Shown here piece after piece: positions 37,072 to 44,899 of a stretch of DNA of 44,899 nt. The notes beneath the pieces are model-generated. The model worked only from the letters and a program-made list of their open reading frames with translations. It was not told the DNA's origin and did not search any database. Every line of letters starts with the position of its first letter. Within the stretch, counting starts at the first letter, position 1. Location of the stretch: contig JACQWY010000057.1 of the NCBI GenBank assembly GCA_016209015.1, forward strand, positions 1 to 44,899, written 5' to 3'. The position numbers and the translations under genes are program-made. The stretch is from Gammaproteobacteria bacterium (GTDB taxonomy: Bacteria > Pseudomonadota > Gammaproteobacteria > Ga0077536).

Positions 37072-37111
37072 TATAGTTCGACCCCTGAAGACCCACCGGC
37101 GCGTGCGCCGG
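37072..37111 (+). promoter_or_regulatory. Possible internal promoter and hairpin before the first SDR
   Basis: TATAGT (37072-37077) is a -10-like hexamer without a clear -35. Downstream, CCGGCGC-GT-GCGCCGG (37096-37111) is a near-continuous palindrome in the presumed leader, 28 bases before the SDR start. It could be an operator or an mRNA hairpin; no T-run follows. Confidence 0.25.
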
Positions 37112-37139
37112 CGCGGTCCTGCGTCCCGGAGGAAGCAAG

Positions 37140-37904
37140 ATGTCACGCGATCATTTCAATCTCGACGGCAAGGTGGCGGTGGTCGGCGGCGCGAGCCGCG
37201 GCATCGGTGAGGCCATCGCGAAAATCCTCGCCGATTACGGCGCCCAGGTCATCGTCTCGAGCCGCCGCTACGACGGCTGCAAGGCGGTTGCCGACAGCAT
37301 CGCGGCATCCGGCGGCAAGGCCGAGCCTTTTCCCTGCCACATCGGCGAGCTCTCGCAAATCACCCAGCTCTTCGATCACGTCGCGCAGAAGTACGGGCGC
37401 TGCGACATCCTCGTCAACAACGCCGCGGCGAATCCCTACTACGGCCACGTGCTCGACATCCCGGTCGAGGCATTCGAGAAGACGCTCGACACGAACGTCC
37501 GAGGCTATTTCTACATGTCCGTCGCCGCGGGCAGGCTCATGAAGCAAGGCGCCGGCGGCAGCATCATCAACGTCGCGTCCGTCGGCGGCGTCACGCCCGG
37601 CGACAAGCAGGCCGTCTACTCGATGACGAAGGCCGCGATCCTGAACATGACGCGCGGCTTCGCGAACGAATGCGCGCAGTTCAACATCCGCGTCAACGCG
37701 CTCCTGCCCGGCCTGACGCGCACGAAGTTCGCCCAGGCCCTGCACGACGACGAGGATTTCCACACCAGCGCCATGTTCCGCACGCCCATGAAGCGCTCCG
37801 CCGATCCGAGCGAGATGGCGGGCGCCGTGCTCTATCTCGCCTCCGACGCTTCGTCTTACACCACGGGCAGTTGGATCACGGTCGACGGCGGCTTTCTCGC
37901 CTGA
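37140..37904 (+). CDS. SDR family oxidoreductase (dehydrogenase 1)
   Basis: 254 residues, classical short-chain dehydrogenase: cofactor motif GGASRGIG (16-23, Gly-Gly for the usual Thr-Gly), NNAA (about 95-98), catalytic Ser in INVASVGG, YSMTK (Tyr-x3-Lys), and the C-terminal DGGFLA. Uses NAD(P). GC-rich ribosome site GGAGGAAG. Likely oxidises a hydroxyacyl-CoA made in the same pathway; exact substrate unknown. Three bases separate it from the next SDR. Confidence 0.92.
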   Translation: MSRDHFNLDGKVAVVGGASRGIGEAIAKILADYGAQVIVSSRRYDGCKAVADSIAASGGKAEPFPCHIGELSQITQLFDHVAQKYGRCDILVNNAAANPYYGHVLDIPVEAFEKTLDTNVRGYFYMSVAAGRLMKQGAGGSIINVASVGGVTPGDKQAVYSMTKAAILNMTRGFANECAQFNIRVNALLPGLTRTKFAQALHDDEDFHTSAMFRTPMKRSADPSEMAGAVLYLASDASSYTTGSWITVDGGFLA

Positions 37905-37907
37905 GGA

Positions 37908-38675
37908 ATGCTCATGTACGAATCGTTGAAAGGCAAGGTCGTCCTCATCACCGGCGCGAACGGCGGCATCGGCCTCGCGAGCGCCGAGGCGCTCGCCCGC
38001 GAAGGGGCGAGCCTCATGCTCTCCGACCTCGATGAGCAGCGCGGCCGCGAGCTCGTGGAGTCGTTCATCTCCCGCGGCACGCCGGCGGAGTTCGAGGCCT
38101 GCAACGTCACGGACGCGAAGGCCGTCGAAGCGTTGATCGCCGCGACCGTCGAGCGCTTCGGGCGCCTCGACTGCGCGGTCAACAACGCCGGCATAGAGCA
38201 CGCCCACCAGCGTCTCGCGGATCACAGCGACGACGATTTCGACCGCGTCGTCGCGGTGAATCTCAAGGGCGTCTATCTCTGCATGAAGCACGAGCTCAGG
38301 CAGATGCTGAAGCAGGGCGGCGGCACGATCGTGAACATCGCCTCGCTCGCGGGCCTCGGCGGCGCGCCGCAGCTCGGTGGCTACGTGGCTTCGAAGCACG
38401 GGGTCGTCGGGCTGACGAAGACCGCGGCGCTCGAATACGCACGCAAGAATATCCGCGTCAACGCCGTCTGCCCGAGCTTCACGAAAACCGAGATGGTGAA
38501 GCGCATGATCCGGAAGCGCCCCGAGCTCGAGCACGCGCTCGAGAGCGCGAGCCCCATGAAGCGCATGGGCGAGCCGGAGGAGATGGCGAACGTCGTCGTC
38601 TTCCTGTGCAGCGATGCCTCCTCGTTCGTGAACGGCCAGTGCCACGCGGTCGACGGCGGCATGACGGCGATGTGA
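37908..38675 (+). CDS. SDR family oxidoreductase (dehydrogenase 2)
   Basis: 255 residues. TGANGGIG (15-22) cofactor motif, NNAG, catalytic Ser in NIASLAG, YVASKHG (Tyr-x3-Lys), and DGGMTAM at the end. Distinct from the preceding SDR (different loops, only common motifs shared), so the operon probably performs two separate oxidoreductions or acts on two stereoisomers. GAATGCTC gives little ribosome site; translation may be coupled to the upstream gene. An alternative start is the ATG two codons later. Confidence 0.92.
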   Translation: MLMYESLKGKVVLITGANGGIGLASAEALAREGASLMLSDLDEQRGRELVESFISRGTPAEFEACNVTDAKAVEALIAATVERFGRLDCAVNNAGIEHAHQRLADHSDDDFDRVVAVNLKGVYLCMKHELRQMLKQGGGTIVNIASLAGLGGAPQLGGYVASKHGVVGLTKTAALEYARKNIRVNAVCPSFTKTEMVKRMIRKRPELEHALESASPMKRMGEPEEMANVVVFLCSDASSFVNGQCHAVDGGMTAM

Positions 38676-38688
38676 GGGAGTATTGCGC

Positions 38689-40470
38689 ATGAGTCTCCTG
38701 ATCAATCGCCGCGACGTCGAATTCCTGCTCTACGAGCTGCTGCACGTCGAATCGCTCACGAGCCGCCCGCGCTATGCCGGCCAGGATCGCGAGCTCTACG
38801 ACGCGACGCTCGACGCCGCCGAGACGCTCGCGACCGAGGAGTTCGCGGCCCATGCCCAGAAGCTCGACGCGAACGAGCCGCAGCTCGTCGACGGCCGCGT
38901 CGTGCTCATTCCCGAAGTGAAACAGGCGCTCGACGCCTATCGCGACGGCGGCTTCATGGGCGCGTCCTTCGACGCCGAGTGGGGCGGCATGCAACTGCCG
39001 TGGACGATCGCCCAGGTCGTCGCCTTCTACTTCAACGCCGCGAACGTCTCGACCGCGGCCTATCCCTTCATCACGATCGCGGCCAGTAACCTCTTGCAGA
39101 TCTGCGGCTCGCCGGCGCAGCAGGCGAAGTTTCTCCCCGGCATGATCGCCGGCCGCTGGTTCGCGACGATGTGCCTCTCCGAGCCGCAGGCCGGCTCCTC
39201 GCTCGGCGACATCCGCACGAAGGCCGTGCCGCAGCCGGACGGCAGCTATCTCATCTCGGGCAACAAGATGTGGACCTCGGCGGCCGATCACGAGCTCTCC
39301 GAGAACATCATCCACCTGGTGCTCGCGAAGATCCCCGGCGGCCCGCCGGGCGTGAAGGGCATCTCGCTCTTCATCGTGCCGAAGTTCCATGTCGACGACG
39401 ACGGCTCGCTCGGCGCGCGCAACGACGTGCGCATCGCGGGGCTCAATCACAAGATGGGATTCCGCGGCACGGTCAACGCGGCGTTCAACTTCGGCGAGCA
39501 GGGGCACTGCGTCGGTTATCTCATGGGCGAGGCGCACCAGGGGCTCGCTTACATGTTCCACATGATGAACGAGGCGCGCATCGGGGTGGGCTTGTGTTCC
39601 GTCGCGCTCGGCTACACGGGCTATCTGCATTCGCTGAAATACGCCCGCGAGCGGCCGCAGGGTCGTCATCCCGCGAACAAGGATCCGCAGAGTCCGCAGG
39701 TGCCGATCATCCAGCACGCCGACATCCGGCGCCTGCTGCTCGCACAGAAGGCGGCGGTGGAGGGCGGGCTCGCGCTCGTGCTGTATTCCGCCCATCTGCT
39801 CGATCTGCAGAGGACGACGGAAGACCCTGCCGAGCTCGACCGTCTGGGACTGCTGCTCGATCTGCTGACGCCGATCGTGAAGTCCTGGCCGAGTGAGTTC
39901 TGCCTCGAGGCGAACAAGCACGCGATCCAGATCCTCGGCGGCTACGGCTACACGCGCGAGTTCCCCCTCGAACGCTTCTATCGCGACAACCGGCTGAATC
40001 CGATACACGAAGGCGCGCACGGCATCCACGGCCTCGACATCCTCGGCCGCAAGGTCGCGATGCGCGGCGGTGCGGCGCTCATGGCGCTCGAGCGCGAAGT
40101 CGAGACGACGATCTCGGAAGCCCGCGCGCATGCCGGGCTCGCCGAATACGCGGCGCAGCTCGCCGCGACGTTCGCCGCGCTGAAGGAGACGACGGCCGCG
40201 CTCGGCGCGATCCGCGACGCCGGCGATCCGAACCGCGCGCTCGCGAACGCCGGTATCTATCTCGACAACTTCGGCCACCTCGTCGTCGCCTGGCTGTGGC
40301 TGAAGCAGGCGCTCCTCGCGAGCCGCGCCGCGGCCGACGACTTCTACGCCGGCAAGCTCACGGCCTGCCGGTATTTCTATCGCTACGTGCTGTCCCAGGT
40401 GCCGGACCGGCTCGCGCTGCTCGCGACGGCCGATACGACCTGTCTCGACATGCGCGAAGACTGGTTCTGA
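38689..40470 (+). CDS. Acyl-CoA dehydrogenase, long DmdC/AcdA-like type
   Basis: 593 residues from the ATG with GAGGGAG upstream (a TTG two codons earlier is in frame). The length, N-terminal extra helices and C-terminal domain of about 150 residues match the family with 3-methylmercaptopropionyl-CoA dehydrogenase (DmdC) and phenylacyl/long-chain FadE-type enzymes. Motifs: CLSEPQAGSSLGDIRT, ISGNKMWTSA, and HEGAHGIHGLDILGRK with the catalytic Glu retained. It introduces a second C-C double bond function in this operon beside the shorter dehydrogenase. Confidence 0.92.
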   Translation: MSLLINRRDVEFLLYELLHVESLTSRPRYAGQDRELYDATLDAAETLATEEFAAHAQKLDANEPQLVDGRVVLIPEVKQALDAYRDGGFMGASFDAEWGGMQLPWTIAQVVAFYFNAANVSTAAYPFITIAASNLLQICGSPAQQAKFLPGMIAGRWFATMCLSEPQAGSSLGDIRTKAVPQPDGSYLISGNKMWTSAADHELSENIIHLVLAKIPGGPPGVKGISLFIVPKFHVDDDGSLGARNDVRIAGLNHKMGFRGTVNAAFNFGEQGHCVGYLMGEAHQGLAYMFHMMNEARIGVGLCSVALGYTGYLHSLKYARERPQGRHPANKDPQSPQVPIIQHADIRRLLLAQKAAVEGGLALVLYSAHLLDLQRTTEDPAELDRLGLLLDLLTPIVKSWPSEFCLEANKHAIQILGGYGYTREFPLERFYRDNRLNPIHEGAHGIHGLDILGRKVAMRGGAALMALEREVETTISEARAHAGLAEYAAQLAATFAALKETTAALGAIRDAGDPNRALANAGIYLDNFGHLVVAWLWLKQALLASRAAADDFYAGKLTACRYFYRYVLSQVPDRLALLATADTTCLDMREDWF

Positions 40471-40484
40471 GAGGAGACGATCGC

Positions 40485-42119
40485 ATGGCGCTGAACATGC
40501 CCGACTACGATGCGGAGCGCGCGGCGTTCCGCTGGGATCCGCCTGCCCGCTTCAATTTTGCGCGCGACGTCATCGATCGCTGGGCCGGGCACGAGCCCGC
40601 GCTGAACGCGCTGCACTGGATCGACGATCACGGCCACGAGGTCAAGAGGACCTATGCCGAGATCTCGACGCGCTCCCGTCAGCTCTGCAACGTGCTCGCC
40701 GCGGCCGGCGTCCAGCGCGGCGATCTCGTGATCGTGATGCTGCCGCGCGAGATCGCGTGGTGGGAAGTGCTCGCGGCCTGCCTGCGCATGGGTGTCGTCG
40801 CGGCACCGGGCACGATTCAGCTCGCGCCGAAGGATCTCGCGTATCGCATCGCGGCCGCGAAGGCCGTCGCCGTCGTCACGGACGCTAAGAACGCGCACAA
40901 GTTCGAGACCGCGGATCACGCCGGTCACGCGCTCAGGCTCAAGCTCGTCGTCGGCGGCCCGCGCAAGGGCTGGACGGACTACGAGTCGAGCGTCGCCGCG
41001 GCCTCAGATGCGTTCGAAGCGGCGGACACGGCACCGGAGGACGATGCGCTCTGCTATTTCACGTCGGGCACGACCGGCCTGCCGAAGATGACGATCCAGA
41101 CCCAGGGCTACGGCCTCGCGCATCGCATCACCGGGCACTATTGGCTCGATCTGAAACCCGGCGACGTGCACTGGAACATCAGCGACACGGGCTGGGCGAA
41201 AGCGGCGTGGAGCAGCTACTTCGGGCCCTGGAACTGCGGCGCGACGATCTTCGTGCACCACACCGAGGTCTTCGATCCGAAGCAGGAGCTCGCGGTGCTC
41301 GCGAAGTGTCCGATCAACACGCTCTGCGGCGCGCCGACGATCTATCGCATGTTCGTGCTGGAGGATCTCTCGGCGTTCGCGTTTCCGCATCTGCGCCACT
41401 GCGTCGGCGCGGGCGAGCCGCTGAATCCCGAGGTCATCGAGACCTGGCGAGACGCGACGGGTCTCACGATCCGCGACGGCTACGGCCAGACGGAATCCGT
41501 GCTGCTGTGCGCGAGCTTCCCCTGCCTCGAACCGCGCCTCGGCTCCATGGGCAAGCCCTCGCCGGGCATCGAGCTTGCGGTGGTCGACGACGACGGCCTG
41601 CCGCTGCCGCCGAAGCGCGAAGGCGACGTCGCGGTCCTCGCGCGGCCGAAGCGCGCACCCGGCCTCTTCAAGGAATACCGCGGCGACGCCGAACGCACCG
41701 CGAAGAGCTTCCGCGGCGACTGGTATCTCACGGGCGATCGCGCCTACGTCGACGAGGACGGCTACTTCTGGTTCGTCGGCCGCGCCGACGACGTGATCCT
41801 CTCGGCCGGCTATCGCATCGGGCCGTTCGAAGTGGAGAGCGCGCTCATCGAGCATCCCGCGGTCGCGGAATCCGCCGTCGTCTCGAGCCCGGACGGCACG
41901 CGCGGCGAAGTCGTGAAGGCCTTCGTCGTGCTCGCGCCCGGCTTCGAGCCCGGCGAGGATCTCGCCCGCGCGCTCCAGGATCACGTGAAGAACGTCACGG
42001 CGCCGTACAAGTATCCGCGCAAGATCGAATTCGTCGACAAACTGCCGAAGACCGTCAGCGGCAAGATCCGGCGCATCGAGCTGCGCGAGAAGGAATGGGC
42101 CGGACACGGTAAGCATTGA
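40485..42119 (+). CDS. AMP-forming acyl-CoA synthetase, medium-chain type
   Basis: 544 residues from the ATG after GAGGAGA. ANL-superfamily motifs: P-loop YFTSGTTGLPK (191-201), DGYGQTES, TGDRAYVDEDGYFWFVGRADD, hinge and the catalytic Lys in KTVSGKIRR. Closest in pattern to ACSM-type medium-chain acyl-CoA ligases. It should supply the CoA thioester that the two dehydrogenases and two SDRs then oxidise. Its stop overlaps the start of the MFS gene by four bases (TTGA). Confidence 0.93.
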   Translation: MALNMPDYDAERAAFRWDPPARFNFARDVIDRWAGHEPALNALHWIDDHGHEVKRTYAEISTRSRQLCNVLAAAGVQRGDLVIVMLPREIAWWEVLAACLRMGVVAAPGTIQLAPKDLAYRIAAAKAVAVVTDAKNAHKFETADHAGHALRLKLVVGGPRKGWTDYESSVAAASDAFEAADTAPEDDALCYFTSGTTGLPKMTIQTQGYGLAHRITGHYWLDLKPGDVHWNISDTGWAKAAWSSYFGPWNCGATIFVHHTEVFDPKQELAVLAKCPINTLCGAPTIYRMFVLEDLSAFAFPHLRHCVGAGEPLNPEVIETWRDATGLTIRDGYGQTESVLLCASFPCLEPRLGSMGKPSPGIELAVVDDDGLPLPPKREGDVAVLARPKRAPGLFKEYRGDAERTAKSFRGDWYLTGDRAYVDEDGYFWFVGRADDVILSAGYRIGPFEVESALIEHPAVAESAVVSSPDGTRGEVVKAFVVLAPGFEPGEDLARALQDHVKNVTAPYKYPRKIEFVDKLPKTVSGKIRRIELREKEWAGHGKH

Positions 42120-43519
42120 GCTCCGCCCGCCCGGTGTCGCCCAATCACCCGGTAGCCGACACGACGACGCAGCGCGCCGTCGTGGTGATGGTGGTCGTCA
42201 GCACGTTCGCGCTCGCGCTCGTGCTGTCCTCGGTCACCGTCGCGCTGCCCGCGCTCGCGCGTGGCCTGAAGCTCGACGCCTTGCTCCTCTCCTGGGTGCC
42301 GCTGGTGTTCCTCGTGGCGAGCGCGGCGACGGTGCTGACCTTCGACCGCCTCGCCGACATGTACGGCCGGAAGCGCATCTTCACCTACGGCACCGTCGGC
42401 ATCATCGTCTCTTCGATCCTCATCGCGTTGAGCCCGAACGGCGCGACGCTGATCGGCCTGCGTGTGTTCCAGGGCTGTGCGGCGGCGATGCTCTACGCGA
42501 CCCAGGTCGCGATCCTCTCCTCGGTGTTCCCGCCGCACCGCCGCGGCCGGATGATCGGCATCATGGCCTCGGCGGTCTATTTCGGACTGACCTGCGGCCC
42601 CGTCCTCGGCGGCTTCTGCATCGAGCACTTCGGCTGGCGCGCGGCCTTCGTCGTCCACGTGCCGCTCACGCTGCTCGTGCTCGCCGGCATCCCCTTCGTG
42701 CACGGCGAATGGAAGGCGGAGGATCCGGGGCACTTCGACAAGGTGGGTGCGGCGCTCTACATGGGCGGGATCGTGACCATCATCGGCGGCAGCGCGCTCA
42801 TGCCGCATCTGCCCGGCATTGTGCTCATGCTCGCGGGTGCGGGCCTCATGTGGGGCTTCTTCCACTACGAGCACGATCGCGATCACCCGCTCTTCGACGT
42901 GACGCTCTTCTACACGAACCGCGTGTTCACGCTGTCCTCGCTCGCGGCGCTGCTCATGTACGCGACGACGTTCTCGATCCTCGTGCTCGCGAGCCTGTAT
43001 CTGCAATACCTGAAGGGCCTGCCGCCGACGAAGGCCGGCATGGTCATGCTCGCCCAGCCGCTCATGGTCGCCGTTTTCTCGCCGCTCGCCGGCCGCATCT
43101 CGGATCACTTCGAGCCGCGCTTCATCTCGACGTTCGGCATGGCCGTGACCGGCATCGGCCTCGTGATGCTCGCCGCGCTCACGCCCGAGACCGCGCTCAC
43201 GCACGTGGTCGTCTGTCTGCTCACGACCGGCTTCGGCTTCGGCCTCTTCGCCTCACCGAACGTCAACGCAATCATGAGCACGATCAAACCGAACCAGTAC
43301 GGTGTGGCCGGCGGCGCGGTCGCGACGATGCGCGTGCTCGGTCAGTTGTGCTCGATGGGCCTGGTGGCGACGGCATTCGCGCTGACGATAGGCCCGGTGG
43401 AGATCACGCCGGAGACTTATCCGGCGCTGTCGAAGGCGTTGCAGTTGAGTTTTACGGTGGCGGCTGCGTTGTGCGTGCCGGCGATGTTCTGCTCGCTGGC
43501 GCGGGGGAAGTTGCATTGA
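42116..43519 (+). CDS. MFS transporter, DHA2-like
   Basis: 467 residues from a TTG overlapping the ligase stop. About 14 hydrophobic segments; cytoplasmic loop motif A DRLADMYGRKRI between helices 2 and 3, and RVFQGCAAAMLYATQ/GPVLGGFCIEHFGWR of motif C type are seen. DHA2 members are usually proton-coupled exporters, but within a catabolic operon it could also import the acid. Coupled to the ligase. Last gene of the LysR-linked operon; no terminator found after it. Confidence 0.9.
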   Translation: MSSARPVSPNHPVADTTTQRAVVVMVVVSTFALALVLSSVTVALPALARGLKLDALLLSWVPLVFLVASAATVLTFDRLADMYGRKRIFTYGTVGIIVSSILIALSPNGATLIGLRVFQGCAAAMLYATQVAILSSVFPPHRRGRMIGIMASAVYFGLTCGPVLGGFCIEHFGWRAAFVVHVPLTLLVLAGIPFVHGEWKAEDPGHFDKVGAALYMGGIVTIIGGSALMPHLPGIVLMLAGAGLMWGFFHYEHDRDHPLFDVTLFYTNRVFTLSSLAALLMYATTFSILVLASLYLQYLKGLPPTKAGMVMLAQPLMVAVFSPLAGRISDHFEPRFISTFGMAVTGIGLVMLAALTPETALTHVVVCLLTTGFGFGLFASPNVNAIMSTIKPNQYGVAGGAVATMRVLGQLCSMGLVATAFALTIGPVEITPETYPALSKALQLSFTVAAALCVPAMFCSLARGKLH

Positions 43520-43714
43520 AGGCGTGCTGGTGCCGGCCGCTCAGCTGTTGCAGCTTGCCGTGAACGAGGCCTAGCGGTGGTCAACGGGCGGCACAGCGTC
43601 TGTATTCGTTCGCGGCGGGCTAGGGTAATTCGTGGGTGTCGACGGCAATTCCGCGACTGGTTCGGCGCGCTCTCGGGCATTAACATTGGAGTCGCAATCA
43701 GCCGGAGTTCGGCT

Positions 43715-43951
43715 ATGGCCAGTGTTGCGTTGGAAAGGCTTCGCTCCGAAGCCCTCAATTTGTCCGAAGCAGAGCGCGCCGAGCTTGCCCATGCGCTCGT
43801 GACGAGTCTGGACGGTCTCCCCGATGCGGATGCGCAGAACGCTTGGGAAATTGAAATCGTGCGACGGATCGGCGAAGTGGAGGCCGGCACGGCTGAGCCC
43901 ATTGACCGTGACGAATTCAGACGGCGAATGCGGAGTCGGCCCAAGGCCTGA
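43715..43951 (+). CDS. Antitoxin of a ParE-type module (addiction module component)
   Basis: 78 residues from the ATG with GGAG upstream; a longer frame from 43577 lacks support. LRSEALNLSEAERAELAHALVTSLDG is the typical start of the 'addiction module component' family (Unstab_antitox); the C-terminus is basic (RDEFRRRMRSRPKA). It should bind the toxin and the module's own promoter. The next gene starts 2 bases after its stop. The 195 bases before it hold no gene. Confidence 0.88.
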   Translation: MASVALERLRSEALNLSEAERAELAHALVTSLDGLPDADAQNAWEIEIVRRIGEVEAGTAEPIDRDEFRRRMRSRPKA

Positions 43952-43953
43952 GG

Positions 43954-44259
43954 GTGCGTCGGGTCCGCATTCTTGAAGAGGCTGCAAACGAAGCGATTGC
44001 AGCAGCTTCATGGTATGACAGGCAGAAACCTGGGCTCGGGCTCGAGTTCGAACAAGCAGTAGACGCTGCTCTGGATTTGCTCGAGGAAGACATGGCGCCG
44101 CTGGTGCCTGTGCCGGGCGCTCCCGGCCAGCTCGGTGCCATGCGACTCCTCCTGAGACGCTGCTCCTACGCCATCGTGGTCCACGAGTCGGAAGGCGGAT
44201 ACCTGGTCGTCGCCGTAGCGCATCAGCATCGGCGGCCGGGTTACTGGAAGGATCGGTAG
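43954..44259 (+). CDS. RelE/ParE family toxin
   Basis: 101 residues starting with GTG immediately after the antitoxin stop. RRVRILEEAANEAIAAASWYD, GLEFEQAVDAAL and the C-terminal VVAVAHQHRRPGYWKDR (in part) are the ParE/RelE fold signature. ParE toxins poison gyrase and RelE toxins cut mRNA at ribosomes; the sequence alone does not decide, though the residues H-x-x-R-P-G-Y-W are common in ParE-like proteins. Forms one operon with the antitoxin. Confidence 0.88.
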   Translation: MRRVRILEEAANEAIAAASWYDRQKPGLGLEFEQAVDAALDLLEEDMAPLVPVPGAPGQLGAMRLLLRRCSYAIVVHESEGGYLVVAVAHQHRRPGYWKDR

Positions 44260-44419
44260 CTGCGCCTGTACTGCGGATGCGCAGCGCGACCGCCGCAACG
44301 AGATCGCTCGTCATGAGTCGCAGAGTTACTCGGCCGGTGGGAGGGGAGCGATAGATTCAATTGATGGGTGTCCACGGGTTCCCGTCGTTTTTCTTGCACA
44401 CTCTTAGTAGGAGGACATT

Positions 44420-44899
44420 GTGCGATCACTGACGATAATAGTTTCCTTCGCCGTTGGCTTGTTAGCCAACGCCCCGACATTAGCCGCGTATTCCTATTCG
44501 CTAGTAGGAATTCCAAGCGCCACAATTACAAACTACTCCGCTATTGCAAATTCCGGCATCGTCGCCGGGCATTACGGTGAAGCCAATCAAAACTTCACGG
44601 CGTTTACCTTCGATGGAACGTCGTACTCGACCTTCTCAGTACCAGGGGCGTGGGGCACCTTTGCCCGTGGGATAAATTCGGCGGGAATTGTCGTCGGTGA
44701 ATACGGATTCAACCGCGCGACCGGCGAGGGCGGTGCATTCGTATCCGACGGAAATTCATTCGACCTTTTCAGCTTTCCTGGTGCCACAACTACAAACTTC
44801 TCCGCTATAGCAGATTCGGGCATCATCGCCGGACACTACGGTGACGCCAATCAGAACTTCACGGCGTTTACCTTCGATGGAACGTCGTACTCGACCTTC
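44420..44899 (+). CDS. Secreted repeat protein (HAF-repeat-like), 3' end outside window
   Basis: A continuous frame of 160 codons from a GTG with AGGAGG five bases upstream to the window edge. The first about 30 residues (RSLTIIVSFAVGLLANAPTLAAYS region) form a signal peptide. The rest is made of units such as FSVPGAW-GTFARGINSAGIVVGEYG and IANSGIVAGHYG, which match the extracellular HAF-repeat style (F-x-V/F-P-G-A, G-I-N-x-x-G-x-I-V-G-x-Y). Such proteins may fold as beta-propellers; function unknown. Base composition is clearly less GC-rich than the rest of the window. The C-terminal anchor, for example PEP-CTERM, would lie outside. Confidence 0.82.
   Translation, partial: MRSLTIIVSFAVGLLANAPTLAAYSYSLVGIPSATITNYSAIANSGIVAGHYGEANQNFTAFTFDGTSYSTFSVPGAWGTFARGINSAGIVVGEYGFNRATGEGGAFVSDGNSFDLFSFPGATTTNFSAIADSGIIAGHYGDANQNFTAFTFDGTSYSTF
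44522..44899 (+). repeat. 264-bp in-frame direct repeat within the secreted protein gene
   Basis: Bases 44522-44635 and 44786-44899 align with a 264-bp (88-codon) offset; the last 45 bases of each are identical and the rest differ at scattered sites, several of them synonymous. The second copy reaches the window edge, so more copies may follow. The pattern suggests recent internal duplication or gene conversion. Confidence 0.85.

Noticed and set aside
43520-43714. Integron attC-like site before the toxin-antitoxin pair
   Set aside because: GGCCTAGCGG and nearby segments do not form the paired core sites of an attC, and no integrase is present.

Overview
The window is GC-rich chromosomal DNA from a gammaproteobacterium. 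The strongest argument is the housekeeping block ffs-dnaX-ybaB/ebfC-recR-orn-nnr-tsaE-amiB-mutL-miaA-hfq-hflX-hflK-hflC-DUF2065-hisZ-purA-pdxH (about 15.4-32.0 kb), an order typical of Gammaproteobacteria. The surrounding catabolic genes (acyl-CoA dehydrogenases, SDRs, CoA-transferases, an SCP2 protein, a DUF1329 protein, a flavin halogenase) fit a free-living heterotroph that uses lipids or steroids, such as the Nevskiales/Steroidobacterales group. That placement is inference; no 16S gene is present.

Layout. 0-3 kb: a Tat-exported DUF1329 protein and an outer-membrane barrel-like protein, both on the minus strand. 3.0-8.1 kb: a compact five-gene operon with a substrate-binding protein, permease and ATPase of a nitrate/taurine/urea-type ABC importer, a type III glutamine synthetase-like ligase, and a NikR-family repressor as last gene. 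Upstream lies a near-perfect sigma-54 promoter (TGGCAC-N5-TTGCT), and across its expected start site a palindrome with exact NikR operator geometry (GTAATAC-N14-GTATTAC, 28 bp). The NikR homologue has lost three of the four nickel ligands. This looks like a nitrogen-scavenging operon under a repurposed NikR-fold sensor and is the best candidate for an undescribed system here. 8.2-9.7 kb: a flavin-dependent tryptophan halogenase-like gene. 9.7-12.8 kb: a small divergent cassette (alpha/beta hydrolase + SCP2-like protein against a CaiB/BaiF CoA-transferase), bracketed by two 76-bp REP-like palindromes and driven from an inverted, duplicated promoter region. 13.0-15.3 kb: a cardiolipin-synthase/YbhP-like pair on the minus strand.

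15.4-32.0 kb is the housekeeping block: 4.5S RNA, replication clamp loader, recombination, RNA turnover, NAD(P)HX repair, t6A and i6A tRNA modification, wall hydrolysis, mismatch repair, Hfq, the HflKC complex, histidine, purine and vitamin B6 functions. Several neighbours overlap by 4 bp and look translationally coupled. 32.2-34.5 kb: a GST-like gene and a two-subunit 3-oxoacid CoA-transferase. 34.6-34.75 kb: a MITE-like element with 24-bp perfect terminal inverted repeats, one end of which supplies the C-terminus of a LysR gene; a partial copy lies at 60-116. 35.8-43.5 kb: a LysR-adjacent catabolic operon (ACAD, two SDRs, ACAD, acyl-CoA synthetase, MFS transporter) for an unidentified carboxylic acid.

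43.5-44.9 kb: composition changes. A ParE-type toxin/antitoxin pair is followed by the start of a secreted repeat protein that runs off the window and is less GC-rich than its neighbours, suggesting the edge of an acquired region. No tRNA, rRNA, CRISPR array, transposase or integrase gene was seen.
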